From: a virus
Virus record (IMG/VR): IMGVR_UViG_3300010354_000164
Span: 1 to 44,177 of that record
Reading direction: 5' to 3' (one strand)
Length of the DNA: 44,177 bases
Positions 24,510 through 31,283 of the stretch are shown in pieces. A program made the translations under genes and the position numbers. Position 1 is the first letter of the stretch, and every line of letters begins with the position of its first letter. A model generated the notes under the pieces. It worked only from the letters and a program-made list of their open reading frames with translations, made no database searches and was not told the DNA's origin.

Positions 24510-25387
24510 AAGTTCTAACATTCAAACCGCTGCAAACTGACAAACAACTCGATTCACAACTCGGTGATTTTCTGGATGAGCAGTCTTATGATTTGCTGAT
24601 AAGCAATAAGAACTTCACCGAACCAGTCGAGTTGAAAGACGCCATCACAAATAAAACTTTCGCTGTCTGGGTACCTTCTTCTTTACCGAAACAGTTTTGC
24701 CTTGATGCTTATAAGAGCTTGAGAGAGGCAGCCACGTCAACGACCAACCGTGGTATCGCATCTGGTAAAAGCGAAATGCGTATACGCAAAGACGGTTCCG
24801 TCAGCAAGACACGCATTGGAAACGCAGTTGATTCTTCAATTATCGGATATTTCGACAGATATCCGCGAATGAATTATTGTCGCGCTTGTGCTTGGAATTA
24901 TGCGCACCCGAGTGAATGGAAAAAAGCCATTCCGATGATTGAAGAAATCTCGAGGCTTTTTAAAACATATGCTTTCGAGAAATATAATTACCAAGCAACT
25001 GTTGCGGCTAAGGTAAAAAAAGACTGGCTCATCGGTGATTCCGTATTTTCTACGGTAACGATAAATAAGAACTTTCGTACAGCTTTACATAGGGACGGAT
25101 TGAATCTGGAAGATTCTTTCAGTGCTTTCAATGTCCTCAGAGCCGGTAATTTCATGGGTGGTAACTTGGTGTTTCCACGATACAGAATAGCTGTTTCTTC
25201 TGACAATCAAGATTTGTTGTTCTTCATGCCACAAGAACCACACGGCAATACAGAAATGAAATCGATCAATGGTAAGGCGTTTGAAAGAATCAGCCTTGTT
25301 TACTACCTTCGCGACAAAATGCGTGAATGCGGAACAGTTGAAGAAGAACTTGAACGAGGCCGCAGGTATCACGGAGGCCTTGAATAA
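24506..25387 (+). CDS. TET/JBP-family 2-oxoglutarate/Fe(II) DNA dioxygenase
   Basis: 293 residues, ATG 24506. The C-terminal double-stranded beta-helix has the ligand set NKNFRTALHRDG (His195, Asp197), EPHGN (His246) and ERISLVYY (Arg261 for 2-oxoglutarate). Upstream, MNYCRACAW and the segment up to YNYQATVAA match the region before the core in TET/JBP enzymes. NFMGGNLVFPRYRIAV fits the strand before the second His. These enzymes hydroxylate 5-methylcytosine (TET) or thymine (JBP) in DNA. The gene lies between the ParB-like gene (ATGA overlap) and a glycosyltransferase, the classic setting for phage base hypermodification. Which base is used cannot be told from sequence. Confidence 0.87.
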   Translation: MKVLTFKPLQTDKQLDSQLGDFLDEQSYDLLISNKNFTEPVELKDAITNKTFAVWVPSSLPKQFCLDAYKSLREAATSTTNRGIASGKSEMRIRKDGSVSKTRIGNAVDSSIIGYFDRYPRMNYCRACAWNYAHPSEWKKAIPMIEEISRLFKTYAFEKYNYQATVAAKVKKDWLIGDSVFSTVTINKNFRTALHRDGLNLEDSFSAFNVLRAGNFMGGNLVFPRYRIAVSSDNQDLLFFMPQEPHGNTEMKSINGKAFERISLVYYLRDKMRECGTVEEELERGRRYHGGLE

Positions 25388-25402
25388 ATAAAGGAAAACC
25401 GC

Positions 25403-26395
25403 ATGAAATCTATTGGCGTTGTGAGCTTCAATAAAATTCCAGACCACGACATGAGTACTGTGGCAACGGTCAGGCTCACGAAGTACATAGTGCAAAGACT
25501 AGCTTCAAAAGGCTTGTCAGTAACGTTGATAGATTCAGTAGAGAAATGTCATCCTAAAAAATATGATGCCTTAATAACGATCAATGGCGTGTTTTTGTTT
25601 TGCAATTTCAAGCAGGAATATGCTGCTTTGGTTCACATGAACAATCGTCATATTTGGGTCGGTCAAGACTACAATCCTAACATGTGGATTCCGGCCGTTT
25701 CTGGATATGACATCAAATCAAGGTTTTACGGCAAATCTGACGCCACCTTGATCGCAGCATATCAAAGGAAAACAGATAACCATAAAAAGATTCCTAAATA
25801 TAAATACTTAAACTGGAATCAGCTGACTTACATTCCAGGAATCCCAGAAAAACAATTCACAGTTCCTGGAGTTATGTATTACGGAGCCTTCAGAGAACAT
25901 CGTGAAGTGTACTTCCGTAAGTATTTCGTTGACGCGCCTTATCAGCTCAATATCGCCGCTCCGACACCGAAACATCAAAATAAGTTTTTGGCCTTGAACC
26001 CGAAAGCTAAGATATTTCAGTTCGAAAAATCTATCCCAGAAGAGGCCGGAAAGTTTCAATGCGCTCTTTACATTGAGGACACGTACTCACATGTGGGTAC
26101 TCCGAAAGGTATTTACAGTTCTCCTGCAAATCGCTTTTACGAATATCTGAGCGCAGGAGTTCTTACGTTTTTCGACAAGTCGGTCAAAGGTACATTCGAT
26201 ATTGCAGGCATCGACGTGTCTCCTTGGGTCGTTGACAGCAAGTTCGAGCTTGCCGAAAAGATGAAAAACCGGTCGCTGAAAGAAATGCAGCGCAAGCTCT
26301 ATCTGGAAAACGACTTCCGCAGAAAGCTGGACCAAGAGTTTGACCTCATCTTCCAGCAGGTTTTAGGAGACCTCATTTACATTCAAGGTGAATGA
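25403..26395 (+). CDS. Glycosyltransferase, GT-B-like, probable DNA-base glycosyltransferase
   Basis: 330 residues, ATG 25403 with AAGGA upstream. The N-terminal half is Rossmann-like (MKSIGVVSFNKIPDHDMSTV, LSVTLIDS). The C-terminal half carries GIYSSPANRFYEYLSAGV then LTFFD, the P-x-R-x-x-E-x-L-x-x-G-V pattern of sugar-nucleotide-binding domains in GT-B enzymes. No signal peptide or membrane span, so it should act in the cytoplasm. Placed 15 bases after the TET/JBP gene, it most likely adds a sugar to the hydroxymethyl group on DNA. An alternative is glycosylation of virion protein. The sugar donor is unknown. Confidence 0.72.
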   Translation: MKSIGVVSFNKIPDHDMSTVATVRLTKYIVQRLASKGLSVTLIDSVEKCHPKKYDALITINGVFLFCNFKQEYAALVHMNNRHIWVGQDYNPNMWIPAVSGYDIKSRFYGKSDATLIAAYQRKTDNHKKIPKYKYLNWNQLTYIPGIPEKQFTVPGVMYYGAFREHREVYFRKYFVDAPYQLNIAAPTPKHQNKFLALNPKAKIFQFEKSIPEEAGKFQCALYIEDTYSHVGTPKGIYSSPANRFYEYLSAGVLTFFDKSVKGTFDIAGIDVSPWVVDSKFELAEKMKNRSLKEMQRKLYLENDFRRKLDQEFDLIFQQVLGDLIYIQGE

Positions 26396-26589
26396 TGACT
26401 TTCGTTCGCTCGGTTATCGGGCGATTGAAAAACTTCGCTTCATAAGTAAGCGACCGGAATGCTTTCTTTTTTCGTAAAAATAAGGCAAACTTCTGGGCAG
26501 GTTTTCAGAAAAATGAAAATTCCCGACTGGCCGGAAACCATCGGGAGCGGAACTAACCAAACTCAGTGGTTGTTCGATGCTCAACATAA
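26396..26589 (+). other. Non-coding, hairpin-rich leader between the glycosyltransferase and replication genes
   Basis: No gene is visible here. Inverted repeats: CGCTC/GGGCG (26407-26411 with 26419-26423, one wobble); TCGCTT/AAGCGA (26435-26440 with 26448-26453); TTCTG/CAGAA (26491-26495 with 26506-26510); TCCCGA/TCGGGA (26521-26526 with 26541-26546, plus an inner TGG/CCA); and AACCA/TGGTT (26555-26559 with 26567-26571). None is followed directly by a T-run, although T-rich sequence lies near 26463-26472. It may be a structured mRNA leader or part of the replication origin region. Confidence 0.5.
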
Positions 26590-26598
26590 ATGAGCTTC

Positions 26599-26627
26599 GC
26601 CTCCATTGCAAGTTTTTGTAAGGAGGC
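26599..26627 (+). promoter_or_regulatory. Hairpin sequestering the ribosome site of the replication initiator
   Basis: GCCTCC (26599-26604) pairs with GGAGGC (26622-26627), and inside it TTGCAA (26106+500, i.e. 26606-26611) pairs with TTGTAA (26616-26621, one G-U). This leaves a one-base bulge and a four-base loop, about 12 paired bases in all. The 3' arm contains the GGAGG that would serve the TTG start at 26632, so the structure would hide the ribosome site and limit initiator synthesis unless opened. Confidence 0.6.
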
Positions 26628-26631
26628 TTCT

Positions 26632-27582
26632 TTGTCAAATAAGTTCAACCGCGAAATAGATATTTGGAAAATCTCTTCAGACTATTGCATCGTCGACCCA
26701 GATGTCGCTGCAAAACTTGGGAGCGTCGATGAAGCGATAGTTCTCCGAACGCTTTACAACCTTTGCCGGTTCAAAAGACAGAACTACGGCACGAGCTGGT
26801 ATCAAGGCTCCAAGACGTATTGGTTGACCAAGTTCAGCTGGCTTTCCGAGTCGAAGCTCAAAAGGGTGTTCTCCAACCTGAAAGAGCGTGGCCTTCTTGA
26901 AATCGACATCGCCCCAAGAACGGGCAATTCGTACAGAGTCAATGAAGAAAACCTGCAAAAACTGCTGTCGGAAACTTCTGAATCGGTTCAAAATGACCCG
27001 AATGAGAAAATTGATTCGGTTCAAAATGAACCGGTTAATCGGGTCAAAATGAACCGGCAATCGGGTCAAAATGAACCGGTTCCTCTATATAGATCCCTTA
27101 TGCATCCCGTATCTGACCCAGATGTTGCAGCGGCTGACGCCACCGCGCTCACGGTCAGTCAATTTGAGAACTCACGGCCAGATCCAAACTTGAAAACTAA
27201 ATCGCCGCAAAACACAGCAGAAACTTGGACCGCCTACTCGGAATGGTATGAAAAACGATACAAAGTGCAGCCAGCGCGAAACGCAAAAGTGAATAGTCAG
27301 TTAAAACAGTTCTGTGAGCGAGTCGGTTTTGAAGACGCTCCGAAAATAATCACATTTTATCTGCTTCAAAATGATTACTGGTACGTCAAACAGATGCACA
27401 CGATAGGCGTTGCTCTAGCTGAAGCTGAAAAGCTGGTGGCCGGTTACCGTCGCGGAACCCTTACGACCCGCCGAGAGGCTGAATACGTCGATAAAACTTC
27501 TTCAAAAACTTCTTTCATAAGCCAAATTTTGGATCTAATGGAATCAGAAGACGCTCAAAAAGGAGGCACCCATGAGCATTGA
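26632..27582 (+). CDS. Replication initiator-like protein (lambda O-like position) with internal origin
   Basis: 316 residues from TTG 26632, chosen for GGAGG five bases upstream; ATG 26590 in the same frame is the alternative but lacks a ribosome site. The N-terminal 100 residues are winged-helix-like (VDEAIVLRTLYNL, WLSESKLKRVFSNLKERGLL), as in phage and plasmid initiators. A low-complexity Gln/Asn linker (about 105-150) is encoded by the four iterons. The C-terminal region (TWTAYSEWYEKRYKVQP...) is helical and could load helicase partners. Iterons inside an initiator gene recall lambda O and its ori. Identification rests on this arrangement and the winged helix. Confidence 0.7.
   Translation: MSNKFNREIDIWKISSDYCIVDPDVAAKLGSVDEAIVLRTLYNLCRFKRQNYGTSWYQGSKTYWLTKFSWLSESKLKRVFSNLKERGLLEIDIAPRTGNSYRVNEENLQKLLSETSESVQNDPNEKIDSVQNEPVNRVKMNRQSGQNEPVPLYRSLMHPVSDPDVAAADATALTVSQFENSRPDPNLKTKSPQNTAETWTAYSEWYEKRYKVQPARNAKVNSQLKQFCERVGFEDAPKIITFYLLQNDYWYVKQMHTIGVALAEAEKLVAGYRRGTLTTRREAEYVDKTSSKTSFISQILDLMESEDAQKGGTHEH
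26983..27078. repeat. Four palindromic iterons inside the initiator gene: candidate replication origin
   Basis: Four 18-base units of the form TCGG(T/G)TCAAAATGA(A/C)CCG lie at 26983-27000, 27016-27033, 27039-27056 and 27061-27078. Each contains the dyad CGGTTCA-AAA-TGAACCG, perfect in copy 2 and with one mismatch in the others. Start-to-start distances are 33, 23 and 22 bases. The third copy is read in a different codon frame from the others, so the conservation is at DNA level. An A/T-rich stretch (CTATATAGAT) follows at about 27084. This matches lambda-type origins, where O binds iterons in its own gene. Confidence 0.75.
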
Positions 27583-28447
27583 ACGCAACGCCTTTGAATT
27601 CGTTCTAGCTGCTTTCGAGCAAGGCGGGACGCAACCGACCCCAGAACTCGCCAGACTGGTTCAGCTTACATTCGCGGCCGTAGACCAACGGCTTTTAATG
27701 CAAGCCGCTGTGGAAGCCATGAAAACCACCCGAGGCAGGCTCACGATTGGCGACCTTCAAAAGCAGGTGGACCTTTTAAGGCCGACTTCCGCTGAAGAAC
27801 ACCCGCCTGCCGAAGAAGCGTGGGCATTGTTGCCAAAGTCCGAGGACGAAACCGCCTTCATGACGGAAGAAATGAGAGACGCCTCATTAAGAGGCGATAT
27901 CAATTCGTACCTTGAACGGAACGATTTTATCGGAGCGGAACGAGCTTTCAAAAAACTATATGACGAAAACGTGTCAAAGAGCCGCGCTAGAGGCTTGAAG
28001 GCGACTTGGGAGGTAACCTTAGGTCACGATAGGTCCATGCGTATTGGCGGCCTTGAAAAAGCGGTTTCCAAGGGAGTCATCAATTCGGACAGAGCAATCG
28101 ACTTTGACCCAGAGAACGAAGCAATTTATCTTTCTGCTGAAAAACAGTTCATTTCAAAACTGCCAGAGGAAAAGCGTAAGGCTTTGACTGGTCGCGTAGA
28201 ATATCTTCAAAAAAGCATCCTTCAGCTTGTCGAAGCCAAACAAGAGCCAACAGACCCAGAAGACAAGCCGAGTGAAGCTCGGATGAATGACCCGTATGTG
28301 ATTCAACGCGCTGCAAGCCTTGGCCTCAGTCCATACGAGTATCTGGTTCGTCCATGTCCGCCAGAAGTGGCGAAAAAAGTTCATGCACAACTTGCAAAGC
28401 AATATGGCGTCAATCTGGAGCCGATGACTGCAAGGAAAGGATTCTGA
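27572..28447 (+). CDS. Replication-associated protein (possible helicase-loader role)
   Basis: 291 residues, ATG 27572 with AAGGAGG upstream, overlapping the initiator gene by 11 bases. Helical throughout. AEEAWALLPKSEDETAF and ERAFKKLYDENVSKSRARGL followed by TWEVTLGHD recall conserved segments I have seen in phage replication-region proteins. Its position directly behind the initiator matches lambda P, which delivers the host replicative helicase. No ATPase Walker motifs, so it is not a DnaC-type loader. The functional suggestion is from position; the gene itself is clear. Confidence 0.55.
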   Translation: MSIERNAFEFVLAAFEQGGTQPTPELARLVQLTFAAVDQRLLMQAAVEAMKTTRGRLTIGDLQKQVDLLRPTSAEEHPPAEEAWALLPKSEDETAFMTEEMRDASLRGDINSYLERNDFIGAERAFKKLYDENVSKSRARGLKATWEVTLGHDRSMRIGGLEKAVSKGVINSDRAIDFDPENEAIYLSAEKQFISKLPEEKRKALTGRVEYLQKSILQLVEAKQEPTDPEDKPSEARMNDPYVIQRAASLGLSPYEYLVRPCPPEVAKKVHAQLAKQYGVNLEPMTARKGF

Positions 28448-28450
28448 GAA

Positions 28451-28852
28451 ATGCTACAACGACACAAACTTGACCAAGTGATTCCTCATATGAATGGACA
28501 GCTCACGAAAGGCTATCCCAGACAAATCATTGTTCAGCAAAACATCGACGAACTTCGGGAGAAAGGCGTCTCTTTGCTTTGTGCCTGGAGTATCCGATTC
28601 GAAGTGCCAATGGACATGAGCTGTGACTGTGAAAAAACGATGTCCTGGCTGAGAAATCGTTTCATCGAATACAAATCAGCCGGATTCAAACTTATTGAAT
28701 TATCCGCAGAATTGCGCGAAACAAAACAGGACCGCGATTCAAAGGATTCTCCTACATGGGAGCCTTACTGGACTGGAGTCTTCGTCCATCCTCAACGGAA
28801 AGACCCGCGAAACATCGTCAAAGACTGTAGGCACTATCAATTCAAACCATGA
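28451..28852 (+). CDS. Protein of unknown function in the replication module
   Basis: 133 residues, ATG 28451 three bases after the preceding stop. Mixed alpha/beta with cysteines MDMSCDCEKTMSWL and Trp-rich TWEPYWTGVFVHP. The stop codon TGA is itself part of an ACCATGAT repeat like those that follow. Function unknown. Confidence 0.5.
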   Translation: MLQRHKLDQVIPHMNGQLTKGYPRQIIVQQNIDELREKGVSLLCAWSIRFEVPMDMSCDCEKTMSWLRNRFIEYKSAGFKLIELSAELRETKQDRDSKDSPTWEPYWTGVFVHPQRKDPRNIVKDCRHYQFKP

Positions 28853-28878
28853 TAGGCTTTCCTCAAGAATAACTTCTG

Positions 28879-28933
28879 GACCATGATCGGACCATGATTG
28901 AACCATGATCTGACCATGTTTGGACCATGAGGG
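28879..28933. repeat. Five tandem 11-bp repeats (consensus GACCATGATYG) in the promoter-like gap
   Basis: Consecutive 11-base units begin at 28879, 28890, 28901, 28912 and 28923, each containing (G/A)ACCATG. A further AACCATGAT copy lies at 28845-28853, 34 bases upstream, and AACCATG recurs at the start codon (28936-28942). The period of one helical turn places all sites on one face of the helix. This suggests cooperative binding of a regulator just upstream of the gene at 28940. Confidence 0.75.
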
Positions 28934-28939
28934 AAAACC

Positions 28940-29314
28940 ATGCTTCACGATACTGTTCGCAAAGCTTTGTCAGTCCCTTGCTCAAAAACAGCAAAGCTCT
29001 GTTTGGTCACAATGGCGGCTTATCTTCATCGAGCGCACTGGAAAGTGTCAGAGTTCTCTGATTTGACAGGCTCAGAAGCAAAGACCATTCGCATTGCTCT
29101 GAAAGAACTTTGCGTGTTGAAGCTGGTCAGCGTTGTCGGACAAACAGAAATCAACGCTTATCTTTATGCAATGAATCTTGATGCTCTCAATCGCATGGCA
29201 CAGCAAGACTTTGACTCGAAAAGCCAATCCGACTTAGCAGCTTTGTCGCGTCGAGTTCAAGCGAACCAGATTCCAGGCAAGAAGAAATCAACGCCTTCAA
29301 AAGCCAAGTTGTGA
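28940..29314 (+). CDS. Winged-helix-like protein downstream of the 11-bp repeats
   Basis: 124 residues from ATG 28940. AKLCLVTMAAYLHRAHWKV, then FSDLTGSEAKTIRIALKEL, then VLKLVSVVGQT form a helix-turn-helix with a wing, and the C-terminus is basic (PGKKKSTPSKAKL). Such proteins are common as phage regulators or replication accessories. The repeat array just upstream invites an autoregulation model, but this is inference. It ends inside the antisense 3' end of a leftward gene (128-base overlap). Confidence 0.55.
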   Translation: MLHDTVRKALSVPCSKTAKLCLVTMAAYLHRAHWKVSEFSDLTGSEAKTIRIALKELCVLKLVSVVGQTEINAYLYAMNLDALNRMAQQDFDSKSQSDLAALSRRVQANQIPGKKKSTPSKAKL

Positions 29315-29585
29315 GCTTTCGCGCAACATGACCGCTGATTTCAACTCCTGAATGTTCAATCAAGTCCCGTCTCAGAAGGCAGGTGAGATGATTCAAAGTC
29401 ATTTCCTCACCCGTCAAATCTGAAAAGAACTTTTCCTCCCAGATTGAGATTTCGTATTCGTTGATTCGGTCAATCAGATATTGATAAACAGCCGTCAGCT
29501 TGCCTTCCTCGCTCAGCCTCAAAAGCTCCTTGCGTTCAGAAGACGAAGCCTTGATGTCTTCACGATTCCCAATCAGATGACCCAT
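29187..29585 (-). CDS. Leftward helical protein, unknown
   Basis: 132 residues from ATG 29585 (MGHLIGNREDIKASSSERK), helical and charged for the first 95 residues. The last 40 are encoded antisense to the 3' end of the gene at 28940 and look less constrained. It overlaps the upstream leftward gene by 26 bases. Function unknown; the pair lies between replication and packaging modules and could be regulatory or packaging-related. Confidence 0.45.
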   Translation of the reverse strand: MGHLIGNREDIKASSSERKELLRLSEEGKLTAVYQYLIDRINEYEISIWEEKFFSDLTGEEMTLNHLTCLLRRDLIEHSGVEISGHVARKLTTWLLKALISSCLESGSLELDATKLLSRIGFSSQSLAVPCD

Positions 29586-29919
29586 CGGTTTCTTCCAATT
29601 TCCAGAGCATCAGTTGAGCAACAGCCTTTAGAGGATTCACTTTCTCTTTCAAGGCATCATCGAAATACTTCACATCCTGCTTGGCTTGTTTGTATTTCTC
29701 GTTCTCAGAAACTTCTTTCTTTGCTCTCTCGATTTCCAAGAGGGAATTTGCAAGACGGCTTTCCATTTCCTCGCGGGAAAGTGCCATCAGCTCTTGAACG
29801 TGTTCGATATCCAAGTCCTTCCCGCATTGAGCGGCAAGCTTCTCTGGACAGCCTTGTTCTTCAATCAGAAACGAACGCGATGACCACAGTTCATCATGAG
29901 AATTTGCGATAGACGCCAT
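29560..29919 (-). CDS. Leftward coiled-coil protein, unknown
   Basis: 119 residues from ATG 29919, chosen because GGAGG lies five bases upstream on this strand. A long charged helix spans about 45-95 (LMALSREEMESRLANSLLEI, ERAKKEVSENEKYKQ), likely a coiled coil. It is divergent from the methyltransferase gene, sharing a 76-base gap that should hold both promoters. Function unknown. Confidence 0.5.
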   Translation of the reverse strand: MASIANSHDELWSSRSFLIEEQGCPEKLAAQCGKDLDIEHVQELMALSREEMESRLANSLLEIERAKKEVSENEKYKQAKQDVKYFDDALKEKVNPLKAVAQLMLWKLEETDGSSDWES

Positions 29920-29995
29920 GAGTGCCTCCATGTTATTTGACTAGCCGCTTCGTATAGCAGAAGATTGCCTAAGATGAAAGCATGGAAGGCTTGTG

Positions 29996-30718
29996 ATGTT
30001 ATTGCATGGTGATTGCTTAGAACTTATGAAGAACATTCCTAGTGGTTCAGTCGATATGATTCTGACTGACCCACCTTACGGCACGACAGCATGCAAATGG
30101 GACAACGTCATTCCGTTCGAACCAATGTGGGAACAAATCTGGCGTGTCCTTAAACCCAATGGTGCTTGCCTGTTGTTTGGCAGTGAACCGTTCTCAAGTG
30201 CCTTGCGCATGAGTCAGATCAAGCGGTTCAAGTATGATTGGGTATGGGTTAAGGAACGTCCTAGCAATCCTTTAATGGCCAACAAACAAGTATTGAAATA
30301 CCACGAAACAATCAGCGTCTTTTACAATCAACAAAGCAATTTTTTTCCACAACTGAGACAAAGAGATCTAAAGAACAAAAGAAAAAACAAACCACGCATA
30401 TTTGAAAGCCAAGTTACACGCAAGGTTCCAAACAGTGAAGGTATGAACCAGACAGGTGAAAATGACTTAATTAAGCCAAAATCAGTCATAGAGTTTTCCA
30501 TGCAGCGAGGCTTGCATCCCACTCAAAAGCCTGTCGCATTACTCGAATACTTGATCAAAACATACACGCTGGAAGGCGAAACCGTTCTGGACTTCACTAT
30601 GGGATCAGGTTCTACAGGCGTGGCTTGTATGAACACTGGCAGGAAGTTCATTGGTATTGAGATGGATGACAAATACTTTGAGATTGCTCAAAAGCGTATT
30701 GAAAGTGCAAAACAATGA
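29996..30718 (+). CDS. Orphan DNA amino-methyltransferase (beta-class, DPPY)
   Basis: 240 residues from ATG 29996 (GTG 29993 in frame is less likely). HGDCLELMKNIPSGSVDMIL is followed by TDPPYG (catalytic motif IV, residues 25-28). The SAM-binding motif TVLDFTMGSGSTGVA comes near the C-terminus, after HPTQKPVALLEYLI. This IV-first, I-last order marks the beta class, which methylates N6-adenine or N4-cytosine, not C5-cytosine. No restriction enzyme is nearby, so it probably protects phage DNA or marks it for packaging. It overlaps the small terminase gene by ATGA. Confidence 0.92.
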   Translation: MLLHGDCLELMKNIPSGSVDMILTDPPYGTTACKWDNVIPFEPMWEQIWRVLKPNGACLLFGSEPFSSALRMSQIKRFKYDWVWVKERPSNPLMANKQVLKYHETISVFYNQQSNFFPQLRQRDLKNKRKNKPRIFESQVTRKVPNSEGMNQTGENDLIKPKSVIEFSMQRGLHPTQKPVALLEYLIKTYTLEGETVLDFTMGSGSTGVACMNTGRKFIGIEMDDKYFEIAQKRIESAKQ

Positions 30719-31185
30719 AACTGACCAACGCACAACACGAAGAAGCACTCAGAGCCATACGCAATGGCGCTTCGGTGCATCAGATTGCGGCAAAGTACAA
30801 ACTCAGCATTGATGAATCCAATGAACTTATAGCAGCCGTTGCAAGAGAAACACGCGAAGGTGCCAGCAGCCATCGCATCATGCTTCGCGCTTTATTGCGT
30901 GAGCAAGCACCGCTGGCGTTGAAGACCTTGGTTGACCTTTGCCAGCCGAACTTGAACATAGAGAATCAAATGGACTTGCAGGTGCTCAACTTGCGACTCA
31001 AAGCTGCTGAGAAGATTCTTGGCTATGCAAGCCGCATGATGATTGAAGATGTCGTGACTGGAATGGTTGAAGCTGGTAAGGAAGAACAGATGCAAGAAAC
31101 GCTGTTCGACTTTGAGTCCGTGGTCAATCCAGATGGTGGCACGACGCTCATCGCACAGCCAAAATTGAAGTTGGTTGAGAATTAA
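30715..31185 (+). CDS. Terminase small subunit-like protein
   Basis: 156 residues, ATG 30715 coupled to the methyltransferase by ATGA. The N-terminus HEEALRAIRNGASVHQIAAK continues YKLSIDESNELIAAV, a helix-turn-helix as in TerS DNA-recognition domains. Helices in the middle (LNLRLKAAEKILGYASRM) could form the oligomer core, and the acidic/hydrophobic tail could contact the large subunit. Its place before the large terminase gene, separated only by an HNH gene, supports the call. TerS is divergent, so no exact family is claimed. Confidence 0.7.
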   Translation: MKLTNAQHEEALRAIRNGASVHQIAAKYKLSIDESNELIAAVARETREGASSHRIMLRALLREQAPLALKTLVDLCQPNLNIENQMDLQVLNLRLKAAEKILGYASRMMIEDVVTGMVEAGKEEQMQETLFDFESVVNPDGGTTLIAQPKLKLVEN

Positions 31186-31283
31186 TAAGATATTTTACTT
31201 TTTCAAAAGCGTCATATAGAAGATCCATGCCGTCTTCTTCTTCGATCGAAGCCGACGGTGCAAACTGTCGGGAAGGAGAAGAT

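Noticed and set aside
28879-28933. CRISPR-like array
   Set aside because: Units are 11 bases, directly tandem, with no spacers and no cas genes.
29996-30718. The DPPY methyltransferase as supplier of 5-methylcytosine for the TET-like enzyme
   Set aside because: Motif order and DPPY mark an amino-methyltransferase (N6-adenine or N4-cytosine); C5 enzymes have PCQ and ENV motifs, absent here.
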